From: DATKFM01 sp963810485
GTDB taxonomy: Bacteria; Pseudomonadota; Alphaproteobacteria; Dongiales; Dongiaceae
Reading direction: 5' to 3'
Assembly: GCA_963810485.1 (NCBI GenBank)
Contig: CAWENQ010000004.1
Span: forward strand, 310,001 to 374,000
Length of the DNA stretch: 64,000 nt
The notes beneath the pieces were generated by a model. That model saw nothing but the letters and a program-made list of their open reading frames with translations. It had not been told where the DNA came from and searched no databases. Position numbers and translations under genes: made by a program. Positions 9,501-20,100 of this stretch are shown here, piece after piece; the stretch's first letter is position 1, and each line of letters starts with the position of its first letter.

Positions 9501-10723
9501 AGATCGAGCGCCTGACCCTCACCGGCGCCGCTGACATCGACGCCGTCGGCAATGGCTGGGCCAACATCCTGGCCGGCAATGACGGCAACAACCTGCTGGA
9601 CGGCGGCGCCGCCGCCGACCGGATGATCGGCGGCAAGGGCGACGACATCTATGTGGTCGGCTCGGCTTCCGACATCGTGATCGAGCTCGCCGACGGCGGC
9701 GACGACACGGTCAAGTCCTCCGTCAGCCGGGCCCTGGGCGCCGAGTTTGAGCGCCTGCATCTGCTGGGCAGCCTCAATATCAATGGCAATGGCAACGCCG
9801 TCGCCAACGAGCTGCTGGGCAATGATGGTAACAATATCCTGAACGGCCTGGGCGGGGCCGACAGCATGGCCGGCGGCGCCGGCAACGATACCTATATAGT
9901 CGACATCGCGGGCGATACCGTCTCCGAGATCTTCGACGCAGGAATCGACCTGATCCAATCCCGCGTCACTTTGTCGCTGGGCATCGATGTCGAGAACCTG
10001 ACGCTGACCGGCACGGCGGCCATTTCCGGCACCGGCAACGATCTCGGAAACGTGATCATCGGCAATGCCGCAGCCAATAGCCTGGCCGGCGGGCTGGGCG
10101 ACGATACGCTGAACGGCGGCGGCGGCGCCGACACCCTGACCGGCGGCGACGGCGATGACTGGTATTTTATCGACAATGCGAAGGACATGCTGGTCGAAGG
10201 CGGCGGTGAAGGCAGCGACACGATCAGCTCGACGGGCAGCGTCGACCTCAACCTGGCGCGATTCGCCAACATCGAGCATGTGGCGCTGATTGGCGGCGGA
10301 ACTATCAATGCGACAGGCAATGCCGACGCAAACTTGCTGCGGGGCAACGCCACCGCAAACATTCTGACCGGCGGCGACGGCGCCGACACTCTGGATGGCG
10401 GCCGGGGCATTGACCGGCTTGCCGGCGGCGACGGCAGCGACCTGTTCCTGCGTCACGCGCTCAATGAGGGCCGCGACGTCATCACCGACTTCCAGGCCGG
10501 CGCCGGTGGCGATGTCCTGGATATTTCCGACATGCTTCTGGGCTTTACCGCCGGAAACGAGGGCCAGTTCGTGCAATGCGTGGCCTCAGGCGGCGCCACG
10601 ATCGTCCGCGTCGACGCCAATGGCAGCGCCGGCGGCGCGCATTTTAGCGATATCTTCATCATCAGCGGCGGCGGCCTGTCGCTGAACACGCTCATCGCGG
10701 ACGGGAATCTCGTCCTCACTTAG
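6596..10723 (+). CDS. M10-type RTX metalloprotease (serralysin-like), probable type I secretion substrate
   Basis: This is a 1,375-aa secreted zinc endopeptidase. The catalytic domain occupies roughly residues 1-270, with the zinc motif HEIGHAIGLKH at 163-173 and the Met-turn VMSY near 200, both diagnostic of M10 metzincins. There is no N-terminal signal peptide, as expected for a type I substrate. From about residue 310 to the end are repeated units of 90-110 residues. Each combines GGxGxD calcium-binding nonapeptides (for example LTGGDGNDTYVV) with an ENLTLTG segment. The C-terminus (DVITDFQAGAGGDVLDISD) is the usual haemolysin-type end. The repeat tail is much longer than in classical serralysins of about 480 aa. 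The giant adhesin gene follows 382 bases downstream on the same strand. No type I exporter is in the window. Confidence 0.92.
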   Translation: MATPVKDSVPLTGNPLIDGLVQGSSWQFSGPRNLTYSLHELGEGTVTPAFTAAIQNSFAAWAAVANVTFTQISSGTNAYQSTADLAITLTGDELVNEFGALGIGVFPDSDTGDGWLSDVDWLYNMNLYRGNYAKPEGDMYFDDMQQEFDFLHAGSLGFAVILHEIGHAIGLKHPHDDGGNGRPTFAELNMAGKDDGLWSVMSYNDIGTKISAGHQATPMPLDILAIQQIYGANMTYHTGDDVYQLTDDNAVRTIWDAGGIDTISAAGLNFAVTIDLRQGGFSRHGNATVDGVEAQTAVAYNVVIENATGGKKNDIIYGNDAANILTGGGGADKFFGFGGDDTYYITGGTISEGTGGGFDIVYSTVSHALSANLENLFLTGIGNINGTGNTLGNVIEGTSGNNILNGGAGVDTLTGGDGNDTYVVDNSADVIVELAGQGIDTVQSAVAYVLSGNFENLTLTGSAAIDGTGDGNGNAISGNLGVNHLDGGDGNDTLNGGGGADTLTGGLDDDVFILDNIGDLAVELPGGGDDRVQSSVNMTLAAEIEDLTLTGTGAISGSGNELDNQILGNAGANKLTGGLGTDTLAGGAGNDTYIIEDGSDSIVEAAKGGIDLIQSSITVDLGLGALTEIENLTLTGGDAINGKGNAYANILTGNGNGNLLDGGAAADRLIGGGGNDVYVVDNAADIVAETSGNGDDTVQSFVTWILGAELERLHLQGAAGINGTGNLLGNELLGNDGNNLLNGMTGADSMAGGDGNDTYIVDNTGDLLTEDPGKGADIVRSNVTFTLGAEIENLVLTGTLAIAGTGNDSANLITGNAAGNSLTGGLGADTLNGGTGADSMTGGDGDDAYFIDNAKDTVSELGGEGSDTVNCIFAIDLNSSGLANIDNGTLTGAGNISATGNGDGNLLKGNIGANLIDGRGGADTMQGGAGNDTYIVDDAGDEVTELAKGGVDTVKSAVTFDLSTPTHLEIERLTLTGAADIDAVGNGWANILAGNDGNNLLDGGAAADRMIGGKGDDIYVVGSASDIVIELADGGDDTVKSSVSRALGAEFERLHLLGSLNINGNGNAVANELLGNDGNNILNGLGGADSMAGGAGNDTYIVDIAGDTVSEIFDAGIDLIQSRVTLSLGIDVENLTLTGTAAISGTGNDLGNVIIGNAAANSLAGGLGDDTLNGGGGADTLTGGDGDDWYFIDNAKDMLVEGGGEGSDTISSTGSVDLNLARFANIEHVALIGGGTINATGNADANLLRGNATANILTGGDGADTLDGGRGIDRLAGGDGSDLFLRHALNEGRDVITDFQAGAGGDVLDISDMLLGFTAGNEGQFVQCVASGGATIVRVDANGSAGGAHFSDIFIISGGGLSLNTLIADGNLVLT

Positions 10724-11105
10724 GACCGGGCCGACCGTTTCTCTCCCAATTGCGTCATCGCCATCGCCGCTGCCGCTCGCGAAGCAGCACGCATGCCCAG
10801 TCTGCTTAATGGATGGGTAATATTTCTCTACGGAAATTTAACCTAGAGAGCGGTCGCGAAGCCGCGATTTCACGATATTTTTGCGCCTTTTCCCGGGTCA
10901 GAATATAGACCTACGACTGCAGAATTAATTCATTCCTATCAGCGCCGTACCCCAAAATTTACTATTCCTCAATCTGGCCCGTACTAAGTTTCATATTGGG
11001 TCACTGGTGGTCACTTGGCTTTGCGGAGCCGCAGCCTGCCGACATCGCTTTGTCGATCATCATCTCAAAGAACATTGGGCGTCGTAAAAAAACCAAGACT
11101 GGATC
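10724..11105 (+). promoter_or_regulatory. AT-rich leader and putative promoter region of the giant surface-protein gene
   Basis: This 382-base gap is clearly richer in A+T than its surroundings, especially 10,815-10,995, and holds no convincing gene. It contains a tandem direct repeat of GGTCACT at 10999 and 11009, exactly 10 bases (one helical turn) apart, which could be an activator or repressor site. A specific -35/-10 pair could not be chosen with confidence. The poly-A tract just before the ATG may serve in place of a Shine-Dalgarno, which is not obvious here. Confidence 0.4.
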
Positions 11106-14100
11106 ATGACGGTCATAAATCGCGAACAGACAACTTTTCAAAAATGCGAGTCACCCGCTGACCTTCCCAACAAGCTGAAGGATGGCGGCGAGCGCGGCGT
11201 CATGCTTCAGCAAGGCTTCGTGCCGGCGACAAACGTGCTGGCGCCGGATGCCGGAGAGACCATTGTCGTCGATCCGAAGCTCGGCACCGTCCTGCAGTTT
11301 GCATTCAATCTCGCCGAAGCTGATATCAAGCCGACCACCGATGGGATCAAGATCGAGCTGCCCAACGGCGGCGCGGTCATCCTCAAGAACCTGACGCTGC
11401 TGGAAGCGGCGCCGGTCGTCGGCATGGCGGCCGGCACAGCCGAGCCGCAGCTCTGTTTCACGGAGACCGGACAGGCGGTGCAGATCGTCGATCGCACCGG
11501 TTCGGGCTTCCGCCACGTGCATCAGCCGCAGTCCAGCATGGTCCTGTCGACGCTGATCGCCCATGGCGTGCTCGACGCGACCGCCCTCGACTATCAGGCC
11601 GCCGAGCCGAACGTCACTTATCGCGAACTGGAAGACAGTCCGGGCGCCGAGAACAGCAATGGAATCCTCGCCGGCAACGACGCGCTGACGCTCAGTGAAG
11701 ACGGCGCGATTTCCGGCGGCAACGTCCTGACCAATGATTCCTCGCCGACGAGCACTCTGTCGGTCATACGGGTCAATGGCGTGGACAGCAATGTCGGCAT
11801 CCAGGTCCCCAGCGACCATGGCTGGCTGACGGTCAACCCCGACGGCTCCTACAGCTACGAGGTCGACAACGCCGATCCGGACGTGCAGGGACTCGGCGTC
11901 GGCGAAAGTTTCACCGAAACCTTCAGCTACACCGTATCCGACGGCAATGGCGGCACGCAGACCGCGACCATCACGATAACGATCACCGGCACCAATGACG
12001 GCCCAGTCGCCACTGCCGACGTGGCGGCGATCGCGGAAGACGCGATCGCGCCTGTCACCGGCAATGCGCTCGCCAACGATACGGATTTAGACGGCGATGC
12101 GCTGACGGTCACCACGACCGGCCCGCAAGCCGGCGGCTATGGCACCCTGACGCTGAATGCCAACGGCAGCTACAGCTACGCTCTCGACAGCAGCAATCCG
12201 GTCATCCAGGAGCTGGGCGTCGGCGAGAGCCTGACCGAGACGTTCAACTACAGTATTTCCGACGGCAATGGCGGCACCAGCAGCGCCGTCATCACCATCA
12301 CGATCAACGGCACCAATGACGGCCCGGTGGCGACTCCGGAGACCAACACGGTGGCCGAAGATGCGATCGTCCCGGTAACCGGCAACGTCCTGACGAACGA
12401 CTCCGATATCGACGGCGATACGCTGGCGGTGACAACCACCGGCCTGCAGTCCGGCAGCTACGGTTCGCTGACGCTGAACGGCGATGGCAGCTACAGCTAC
12501 AGCCTCGACAATGCCAACCCGGCCGTGCAGAGCTTGGGAAATGGCGAGACGCTGACCGAAATATTCACCTACTTCATCTCCGACGGCCAGGGCGGCGCCT
12601 CCAGCTCCACCCTGACGATCACCATCACCGGCACCAATGACGGCCCAGTCGCCAATGCCGATGTGGCGACAATCACTGAAGATGCCGCACCGGTCACCGG
12701 CAATGTGCTCGCGAATGACACGGATCCGGACGGCGACGCCCTGACCGTGACCACCACCGGCGCCCAGGCCGGGACCTACGGCACGGTCACCATCAATGCC
12801 GACGGCACGTTCAGCTATGCTCTCGACAACGCCAGCCCGACCGTGCAGGCGCTCGGTGTCGGCGACACGGTGACGGAGACATTCTCTTACAGCATCTCCG
12901 ACGGCAACGGCGGTACCTCCACCTCCACCCTGACCATCATCATCAGCGGCGCCAATGACGGCCCGGCGGCGAACGCCGATACGGCGACGATCACGGAAGA
13001 CGAAATCGCGCCCATCACCGGCAATGTGCTTGATAACGATACGGATGCGGAGGGCGATACCCTCTCCGTCACCAATTCAGGCACTCTGCCCGGCAGCCAC
13101 GGAACACTTACGCTGAGTGGCGACGGCAACTACAGCTACAGCCTCAATAATAGCGATCCGGCCGTCCAGGGTCTGGCCGTCGGCGAGACCCTGACGGAGA
13201 CCTTCACCTACATCGTCTCCGACGGCAATGGCGGCACGGCGACCTCGACGCTGACCATCACCATCACGGGCACCAATGACGACCCGGTGGCGAATGCCGA
13301 TGTGGCTGTCATCGCGGAAGACACTGCCGCGCCGCTTACTGGCAACGTCCTGGCCAACGATACGGATGTGGACGGCGATGCCCTTGCCGTCACCACCACT
13401 GGCCCCCAGGCGGGCAGCTATGGGTCTGTCACTATCGCGGCTGACGGCAGCTACAGCTACACCCTGGATAACGCCAATCCGGCGGTTCAGTCTCTGGGTG
13501 TCGGCGAAACGGCGACGGAGACCTTTAATTACTCAATCTCCGACGGCAATGGCGGCACGGCAACCTCGACCCTGACCATCACCATCACCGGCAGCAATGA
13601 CGGTCCGGTGGCCAACGCCGATGTAGCTGATATTGCTGAAGATGACGCGACGCCGGTCACCGGCAACCTGATCGCCAACGACACGGATGCTGACGGCGAC
13701 GGCCTGGCGGTCACGCCGACCGGCGCGCAGACCGGCAGCTACGGCACGATCTCCATCTTCGGCGACGGCAGCTACAGCTACGCGCTCGACAACGGCGATG
13801 CGACCGTGCAGGCGCTGGGCATCGGCGAGACGCTGACGGAGACGTTCAACTACAGCATCTCCGACGGCAACGGCGGCACTGCGACCTCGACCCTGACCAT
13901 CACCATCACCGGCGTCAACGACGCCCCGGTGGCCGATGACGACAGCTACGGCGTCGCCGAAGACGGCTCGGTCACCATCAACGCTGCCAATGGCGTGCTC
14001 AATGGCGACACCGATGCCGACGGGGACACCCTGACGGTCACCGGCCTGCTCAGTGGGCCGGGTAACGGCGCGCTGACGCTGAACCCCGACGGCAGCTTCA

Positions 14101-17100
14101 CCTATACGCCAGCTCCCGGCTTCAACGGCACCGACAGCTTCACCTACGAGGTTTCCGACGGCAACGGCGGCACCGATACGGCCACGGTGACGATCAATGT
14201 CGGCGGCGTGAACGACGATCCGGTTGCCAATGCCGATGTGGCTGATATTGCCGAAGATGCGGCCGCACCTGCCACCGGCAACGTCCTGACCAACGATACT
14301 GACGCCGACGGCGACATCCTGACGGTATCGAACCCGGGCAACCTGCCGGGCGGCTTCGGCACGCTGACGCTCGATGCCGATGGCAGCTACAGCTACGCGC
14401 TCGACAACGGCAACGCCACGGTCCAGGAGTTGGGCGTCGGCGAGACACTCACCGAGACCTTCACCTATTCCGTCGCGGACGGCCAAGGCGGCACAGCCAC
14501 CTCGACCCTGACCATCACCATCACCGGCACCAATGACGGCCCGGTGGCGAACGCCGATGCGGCTGTTATCGCCGAAGACGCGGTCCCGGTCACCGGCAAC
14601 GTCCTGACCAACGACACGGATATCGATGGCGACGCGCTGACGGTCACCACCACGGGTCCTCAGGCCGGCACCTATGGCTCGGTCACAATCGCCGCGGATG
14701 GCAGCTACAGCTACGCCCTGAACAGCGCCAACCCGATCATCCAGGCGCTGGGCGTCGGCGAGACGCTGACGGAGACCTTCACCTACGCCATTTCCGACGG
14801 CAACGGTGGCACCAGCAGTTCGACCCTGACCATCACCATCACCGGCACCAATGACGGCCCGGTCGCGAACGCCGACGTCCACCGTCATCGCGGAAGACGC
14901 CGCGGCCCCGGTCACCGGCAATGTGCTGACCAACGACATCGATGTCGATGGCGACGCGCTGACGGTCACCACCACGGGTGCCCAGGCCGGCACCTATGGC
15001 TCGGTCACCATCGCTGCCGACGGTACTTACAGCTACGCCCTGAACAGCGCCATTCCCGCGGTCCAGGCGCTTGGTGTCGGCGAGACGCTGACGGAGACCT
15101 TCAACTACAGCATCTCCGACGGCAACGGCGGTACGGCCACCTCGACCCTGACCATCACCATCACCGGCACCAATGACGGCCCGGTGGCGAACGCCGATGC
15201 GGCAGTTATCGCCGAAGACGCAGCGCCGGTCACCGGCAATGTGCTTGCCAATGACACCGATATCGATGGCGACGCGCTGACGGTCACCACCACGGGTCCC
15301 CAGGCCGGTACTTATGGCTCAGTCACCATCGCCGCGGATGGCACTTACAGCTACGCCCTGAACAGCGCCAACCCGGTCGTCCAGGCCTTGGGCGTTGGCG
15401 AGACGCTGACGGAGACCTTCAGCTACAGCATCTCCGACGGCAACGGCGGCACGGCCACATCCACCCTGACCATCACCATCACCGGCACCAATGACGGCCC
15501 GGTGGCCATTGCGGACACCAACACGGTGGCCGAGGATGCCGTGGCCCCGGTCACAGGCAACGTGCTGACCAACGACACCGATGTCGAAGGTGATGCCCTG
15601 ACGGTCACCACAACCGGTGGCCAGGTCGGTACATATGGCTCGGTCACTATCGCGGCCGACGGTACTTACAGCTACGCCCTGAACAGCGCCATTCCCGCGG
15701 TCCAGGCTCTGGGCATCGGCGAGACGCTGACGGAGACCTTCAACTACTCGATCTCCGACGGCAATGGCGGCACGGCGACCTCGACCCTGACCATTACCAT
15801 CACCGGCACCAATGACGGCCCGGTGGCCGATGACGACAGCTATGGCGTCGCCGAAGACGGCTCCGTCACCATCAACGCCGCCATTGGCGTCCTCGACGGT
15901 GATACCGATATCGACGGGGACACGCTGACGGTCACCGGCGTGCTCAGCGGGCCGGGTAACGGCGCGCTGGCGCTGAACCCCGACGGCAGCTTCACCTATA
16001 CGCCGGCTCCCGGCTTCAACGGCACCGACAGCTTCACCTACGAAGTGTCCGATGGGAACGGCGGCACCGATACCGCCACTGTCACCATCAATGTCGGCGG
16101 CGTGAATGACGATCCGGTGGCGAATCCCGATACGGCTGTTATCGCGGAGGACGCGATCGCGCCAGTCACCGGCGACGTCCTCGCCAACGATACGGATGTC
16201 GACGGCGACATCCTGACGGTGTCAAACCCGGGCAACCAGGCGGGCGGCTTCGGCACGCTGACGCTCAATGCCGATGGGACCTACAGCTACACGCTCGACA
16301 ACGGCAATGCCACAGTCCAGGCGTTGGGCGTCGGCGAGACACTCACCGAGACCTTTACCTATTTCGTCGCCGACGGCCAAGGCGGCACGGCCACCTCGAC
16401 TCTGACCATTACTATCACCGGCACCAATGACGGCCCGGTGGCCAATGCCGATGCGGCTGTAATCGCCGAGGATGCCGTCGCGCCGGTCACTGGCAACGTG
16501 CTGACAAACGATACCGATGTGGACGGCGACGCCCTTGCGGTCACCACCACGGGCGCCCAGGCCGGCTCTTATGGCAGCGTTACCATCGCCGCCAACGGCA
16601 GCTACAGCTACACCCTGAACAGCGCCAACCCGGCAGTCCAGGCGCTGGGTGTCGGCGAGACGCTGACGGAGACCTTCACCTACGCCATTTCCGATGGCAA
16701 CGGTGGCACCGGCAACTCGACCCTGACGATCACCATCACCGGCACCAATGATGGTCCGGTGGCCAATGCGGACGCCAACACGGTGGCCGAGGACACGATC
16801 GCGCCGGTCACCGGCAACGTCCTGACCAACGACACCGACGTGGATGGCGACGTCCTCACTGTGACCACGACCGGCGCCCAGGTCGGCACCTATGGTACCG
16901 TGACCATCAATGCCGACGGCACCTACAGCTTCGCGCTGAACAATGGCAACGCCGGCGGTCCAGGCGCTGGGTGTTGGCGAGACGCTGACCCAGAGCTTCA
17001 ACTACTCTATCTCCGACGGCAACGGCGGCACCAGCAACTCGACCCTGACCATCACCATCACCGGCACCAATGACGGCCCGGTGGCCAATGCCGACGTGGC

Positions 17101-20100
17101 TGTTATCGCGGAAGACGCGGCTGCTCCCATCACGGGCAATGTCCTGACTAATGACACCGATGTGGACGGCGATGCCCTCACCGTCACCACCACCGGCGCC
17201 CAGGTCGGCTCCTACGGCACGGTCACAATCAACGCCGACGGCAGCTACAGCTTCGCGCTGAACAACGGCAACGCCGCGGTCCAGGCGTTGGGTGTCGGCG
17301 AAACACTGACCCAGAGCTTCAACTACTCGATCTCCGACGGCAATGGCGGCACGTCAACGCTCGACGCTGACCATCACCATCACCGGCACCAACGACGGTC
17401 CGGTCGCGAATGCGGACACCAACACGGTGGCCGAGGACACGGTCGCGCCGGTCACCGGCAACGTCCTGACCAACGATACGGATGTCGACGGCGATGCATC
17501 TGACGGTGACCACCACCGGCGCCCAGGTCGGCCCCTACGGCACGGTCACCATCAACGCCGACGGCAGCTACAGCTTCGCGCTGAACAACGGCAACGCCGA
17601 CAGTCCAGGCGCTGGGCGTCGGCGAGACGCTGACCCAGAGCTTCAACTATACGATCTCCGACGGCAATGGCGGCACGTCCAACTCCACGCTGACCATCAC
17701 CATCACCGGCACCAATGACGGTCCGGTGGCGAACCCGGACACCAACACGGTGGCCGAGGACACGGTCGCGCCGGTCACCGGCAATGTGCTGACCAATGAT
17801 ACGGATGTCGACGGCGATGCCCTGTTGGTCACCACCACCGGCGCGCAAGTCGGCACCTACGGCACGGTCACAATCAACGCGGACGGCACCTACAGCTTTG
17901 CGCTGAACAACGGCAACGCGACAGTCCAGGCACTAGGTGTTGGCGAAACGCTGATCCAGAGCTTCAACTACACGATCGCCGACGGCAACGGTGGCACCAG
18001 CAGCCTCGACGCTGACCATCACCATCACCGGCACCAATGACGGCCCGGTGGCCAATGCCGACGTGGCCACAATCGCGGAAGACACGGTCGCGCCGATCAC
18101 CGGCAACGTCCTGGCCAATGACACCGATGTGGACGGCGATGCCCTGGTGGTCACCACCACCGGCGCCCAGGTCGGCCCTTACGGCACCGTCACCATCAAC
18201 GCCGACGGCAGCTACAGCTTCGCGCTGAACAACGGCAATGCCGCGGTCCAGGCGCTCGGCGTTGGCGAGACGCTGACGCAAAGCTTCAATTACACGATCT
18301 CCGACGGCAATGGCGGGACGTCTGCCTCGACCCTCACGATCACCATCACGGGTACCAATGACGGCCCAGTCGCCAATCCGGACACCAACGCGGTGGCTGA
18401 AGACACCGTTACGCCGGTCACCGGCAATGTGCTGACCAACGATACGGATGTCGACGGCGATGCCCTGATGGTCACCACCACCGGCGTGCAGGTCGGCCCC
18501 TACGGCGCGGTCACCATCAACGCTGACGGCAGCTACAGCTTCGCGCTGAACAACGGCAACGCAGCGGTCCAGGCGCTAGGCGTCGGCGAGACGCTGACCC
18601 AGAGCTTCAACTACACGATCTCCGACGGCAATGGCGGCACGTCGAACTCCACGCTGACCATCACCATCACCGGCACCAATGACGGTCCGGTGGCGAACCC
18701 GGACACCAACACGGTGGCCGAGGACACGGTCGCGCCGATCACCGGCAACGTGCTGACCAACGACACCGACGTGGATGGCGACGCCCTCACTGTGACAACC
18801 ACCGGCGCCCAGGTTGGCACCTACGGCACCGTGACCATCAACGCGGACGGCAGCTACAGCTTTGCACTGAACAACGGCAATGCCGCGGTCCAGGCGCTTG
18901 GCGTCGGCGAGACGCTGACCCAGAGCTTTAATTACACGATCTCCGACGGCAATGGTGGGACGTCCACTTCGACGCTGAACATAACCATCACCGGCACCAA
19001 TGACGGCCCGGTCGCGAACCCCGACACCAACACGGTGGCCGAAGACACCGCGGCTCCGGTCATCGGTAACGTCCTGACAAATGACACCGATGTGGACGGC
19101 GATACACTAACCGTCACCACCACGGGCGCCCAGACCGGCCCCTTTGGCACAGTGACGATCGCTGCGGACGGTACCTACAGCTTCGCGCTGAACAACGGCA
19201 ATGCGGCGGTTCAGGCTCTGGGTGTCGGCGAGACGCTGACCCAGAGCTTCAACTACACGATTTCCGACGGCAACAGCGGCACGTCCACTTCGACCTTGAC
19301 CATTACGATCACGGGCACCAATGACGGCCCGGTGGCCGTTGCCGACACAGCTGTTATCGCGGAAGACACAGTCGCTCCGGTTACCGGCAACGTCCTGACC
19401 AATGACACCGATGTCGATGGCGATGCCCTGGCGGTCACCACAACGGGCGCCCAGGCCGGCACCTATGGCTCGGTCACCATCGCGGCCAACGGCGCCTACA
19501 GCTACACCCTGAATAGTGCCAACCCGGTGGTCCAGGCCCTGGGTGTCGGCGAGACGCTGACGGAGACCTTCACCTACGCCATTTCCGACGGCAACGGTGG
19601 CACCGGCCACTCGACCCTGACCATCACCATCACCGGCACCAATGACGGTCCGGTGGCGAATGCGGACGCCAACACGGTGGCCGAGGAAACGATCGCGCCG
19701 GTCACCGGCAACGTCCTGACCAACGACACCGACGTGGATGGCGACGTCCTCACTGTGACCACGACCGGCGCCCAGGTTGGTACCTATGGCACCGTGACCA
19801 TCAATGCGGACGGCACCTACAGCTTCGCGCTGAACAACGGCAACGCCGCGGTCCAGGCGCTGGGCGTCGGCGAGACGCTGACCCAGAGCTTCAACTACAC
19901 AATCTCCGACGGCAATGGCGGCACCAGCAACTCGACCCTGACCATCACCATCACTGGCACCAATGACGGGCCGTTGGCCAATGCCGACGTGGCGACGATC
20001 GCGGAAGACACGGTCGCGCCGATCACCGGCAACGTCCTGACCAACGACACCGATGTGGATGGCGACGCCCTGGTGGTCACCACCACCGGTGCCCAGGTTG

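Noticed and set aside
8666..10576. Long minus-strand open frame (636 aa) opposite the RTX protease
   Set aside because: It is a shadow of the GC-rich repeat coding on the plus strand. It has no domain, signal or Shine-Dalgarno, and its composition mirrors the repeats.
11400..11440. An MAAGTAEP segment in the N-terminal domain of the giant protein resembling the di-alanine site cut by LapG
   Set aside because: The context is a short Ala-rich loop and no LapG or LapD gene is visible. One AAG triplet is not enough evidence.
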